Source: Picosynechococcus sp. PCC 7117
Lineage (GTDB): Bacteria; Cyanobacteriota; Cyanobacteriia; Cyanobacteriales; MRBY01
Direction: 5' to 3'
Assembly (NCBI RefSeq): GCF_001693275.1
Contig: NZ_CP016477.1
Location: 2,852,001-2,916,000, forward strand
DNA length: 64,000 nucleotides
Shown: positions 62,413-64,000 of the stretch, piece by piece
How the letters are laid out: each line of letters starts with the position of its first letter
Numbering within the stretch: the first letter of the stretch is position 1
The notes under the pieces: generated by a model
Database searches by the model: none
What the model was told of the DNA's origin: nothing
The model's input: the letters and a program-made list of their open reading frames with translations, nothing else
Position numbers and translations under genes: made by a program

Positions 62413-64000
62413 ATGACTTTTTTTTGGCAGAATGATGACCTGGCTACGGGTCAAGGGATCAGCTTTGAGCAGCCGATTTTCCTGGATAGTCAGACGTCCC
62501 TCACCGAGGCGATCGCCCTCATGACGGGTCAGGAAAAAGATTCTCCCCAAAGTTGCTTAATCATTACGGAGGGGGAACAAATGGTAGGAATTTTAACGGA
62601 GCGGGACTTGGTGCGGCTGTCCCTCTCACCGAAAGCACTCCACCAAACCTTGGTGCGGGAAATTATGACCAGCCCGGTGGTGACCATTGAGCAGAAAAAT
62701 TTAATCGACGTTTTTTCGGCCTATAACTTAATGCGGCGGCATCAGATCCGCCATTTGCCCGTCGTGGATGAACAGCAGCGTGTGATTGGGGTTACAACCC
62801 TCAGTCTGTTGCGGCAGGCGTTACATTTGGGCTATTTTCTCCGGTTTCGGGAAGTGCGGGAGGTGATGTCTAGTCAAGTGATTTCCGCCCCACCAGAAAC
62901 CTCTGTCCTCGAAGTTGCGCAATTGATGGCGAGGCGACGGATTAGCTGCATAGTGGTGGCCATCGAAGCTGGATATTTCATCAAGCCTATTGGTATTGTC
63001 ACAGAAAGAGATATCGTCAAATTGCAAGGCTCTGGTGCTGATTTAGAGGCATTGGGTGTTGGGGAAGTGATGAGTGCGCCCCTCATCCAGTTACATCCTG
63101 GGGATTCCTTGGCGATCGCCCAAGAAAAACTCCAACGGCATCGGGTGCGGCGGATCGTTGTTACCGGAAAAGACGGGGAATTACGGGGTATTTTGACAGA
63201 AAGTAATCTCTCGCAAATTCTCGATCCCCTAGAACTGTTCGGGATGTTAGAAATTTTGCAGCATCGAGTCAAACAGCTGAGTGAAGACCGCGATCGCCTC
63301 TTACCCCACAAAAATCTTCACCTCCAGCAGGCCCTAAAAAACGGTGAATTTTTGCTCTATTACCAACCCCAGCTCGACACCGATAGCGATCACATCATTG
63401 GGGCAGAAGTGTTAGTGCGTTGGCAATCACCGGAACAGGGTTTGGTTTCACCGGGGGAGTTTATCCCCCTCGCCGAAATGACAGGCTTTATTGTGCCCCT
63501 GGGGGAATGGATCCTCAAAGCAGCCTGTACCCAAGCCGTCCAATGGCAACAACGGGGCCTGACTCCCTTGCAAATTTCGGTCAATCTTTCGAGTAAGCAA
63601 CTACAAAGCCCCCAACTGGTGCCCTGCCTCAAGGCAATTTTGGCGGAAACAGGGCTTGAGGCCCGCTGGCTCAAACTAGAACTGACCGAAAGTGCCCTAG
63701 TGGAGAATGTTGATTTTACGATGGCCCAATTTCGGCTGATTAAGGAACTAGGCGTGGCGATCGCCATTGATGATTTTGGGACGGGTTATGCCTCCCTGGG
63801 GTACCTGCAACATTTTCCCTTTGATACCCTCAAAATTGATCGCTGCTTCGTGGAAAATATTCACCAAAACCCTAAAAATGCCGCCATCACCAAAGCCTTG
63901 ATCAACATGGCCCAGCGGCTTAACTTTTCGGTCGTCGCTGAAGGGGTAGAAACGGCTGAAGAAATGGAATTTTTGCGCCAACATCACTGTTACACATTCC
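62413..64000 (+). CDS. CBS-EAL cyclic-di-GMP phosphodiesterase (3' end outside window)
   Basis: Open from ATG 62413 to the window end (over 529 residues, incomplete). Four CBS motifs in two pairs (about 15-135 and 150-280: ILTERDLVRLSL, HQIRHLPVVDEQ, IVTERDIVKLQ, RVRRIVVTGKDGEL) bind adenine nucleotides in relatives. The EAL domain from about 305 has AEVLVRW, the Asn in QISVNLSS, LELTESAL, IDDFGTGYASL, LKIDRCF and VAEGVET: the residues for metal binding and c-di-GMP hydrolysis are present. It is probably an active phosphodiesterase tuned by nucleotide state. The C-terminal part and any further domain are not seen. Confidence 0.93.
   Translation, partial: MTFFWQNDDLATGQGISFEQPIFLDSQTSLTEAIALMTGQEKDSPQSCLIITEGEQMVGILTERDLVRLSLSPKALHQTLVREIMTSPVVTIEQKNLIDVFSAYNLMRRHQIRHLPVVDEQQRVIGVTTLSLLRQALHLGYFLRFREVREVMSSQVISAPPETSVLEVAQLMARRRISCIVVAIEAGYFIKPIGIVTERDIVKLQGSGADLEALGVGEVMSAPLIQLHPGDSLAIAQEKLQRHRVRRIVVTGKDGELRGILTESNLSQILDPLELFGMLEILQHRVKQLSEDRDRLLPHKNLHLQQALKNGEFLLYYQPQLDTDSDHIIGAEVLVRWQSPEQGLVSPGEFIPLAEMTGFIVPLGEWILKAACTQAVQWQQRGLTPLQISVNLSSKQLQSPQLVPCLKAILAETGLEARWLKLELTESALVENVDFTMAQFRLIKELGVAIAIDDFGTGYASLGYLQHFPFDTLKIDRCFVENIHQNPKNAAITKALINMAQRLNFSVVAEGVETAEEMEFLRQHHCYTF

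Noticed and set aside
1-64000. CRISPR array, prophage, rRNA operon, origin of replication
   Set aside because: No regularly spaced repeats, phage genes, rRNA sequence or DnaA-box cluster were recognised.

Overview
The window is chromosomal DNA of a unicellular cyanobacterium, most like the Picosynechococcus / Synechococcus sp. PCC 7002 group. The octamer GCGATCGC (HIP1) recurs throughout. Typical cyanobacterial genes are present: ndhC-ndhK-ndhJ, a delta-12 acyl-lipid desaturase, the tocopherol/plastoquinone methyltransferase, the complex C cofactor assembly factor CCB and a likely PSI accumulation factor. The species assignment rests on remembered gene content, not on a search. Genes are densely packed on both strands, with many short overlaps. 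There are no rRNA genes, prophage or CRISPR array. The window opens at the start of murF and ends inside a CBS-EAL gene.

Layout. 1-10 kb: cell-wall ligase murF, a GspF/PilC-like protein, a lumenal thioredoxin-like protein, an SPFH protein, glycolytic gap1, a PilB-like protein without its ATPase domain, a glycosyltransferase and a zinc-ribbon PP2C phosphatase. 10-20 kb: infC, a hydrolase, ilvH, a YGGT protein, metG, a NYN/LabA protein, lptC, mnmA, hppD and small membrane or conserved genes. 20-22.2 kb: an accessory island. Intact coaE is followed on its 5' side by two foreign-looking genes; a degraded integron-type attC site lies between them and a half site lies beyond. A decayed second copy of the coaE 5' end closes the island. 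22.2-31.5 kb: a CDGSH protein, a pirin/LysR divergent pair, tRNA-Leu(GAG), an MCE/ABC lipid-transport pair, a DUF3153 lipoprotein, a TnpB-only IS1341-type element inserted at the 3' end of a tldD/pmbA gene, and prs. 31.5-35 kb: bioD, an ECF-like ATPase, an unannotated structured RNA candidate, ccb and a pentapeptide protein.

35-40 kb holds a co-directional cluster: an FHA/zinc-ribbon protein, an FHA domain fused to an FAD oxidoreductase, a four-helix membrane protein, and a Ser/Thr kinase with a DUF4189 tail. It looks like a phospho-threonine-controlled redox module. 40-52 kb: an S9 peptidase, a GST-like protein, MscS, MPBQ/MSBQ methyltransferase, tRNA-Glu(TTC), mutY, ychJ, an NADH-dehydrogenase-like/SelD fusion, a TPR-ABC-binding protein, and a GIY-YIG nuclease gene framed by mirrored palindromic repeats. 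52-64 kb: ndhCKJ, a secreted protein, a GNAT enzyme, a receiver-like protein, amt1, desA, two half-size GDT1 transporters, an M20 amidohydrolase, a bicupin, and the CBS-EAL phosphodiesterase.

Working together: HppD and MPBQ/MSBQ methyltransferase serve prenylquinone and tocopherol synthesis. NdhC/K/J form part of the NDH-1 photosynthetic complex. amt1 has an NtcA-like upstream site. The most unusual items are the coaE-flanked cassette island, the GIY-YIG/palindrome unit, the FHA-FAD-kinase cluster, the TnpB element whose predicted guide matches the tldD tail, a 21-codon leader ORF overlapping the likely prs start, and the structured RNA at about 33.13-33.31 kb.
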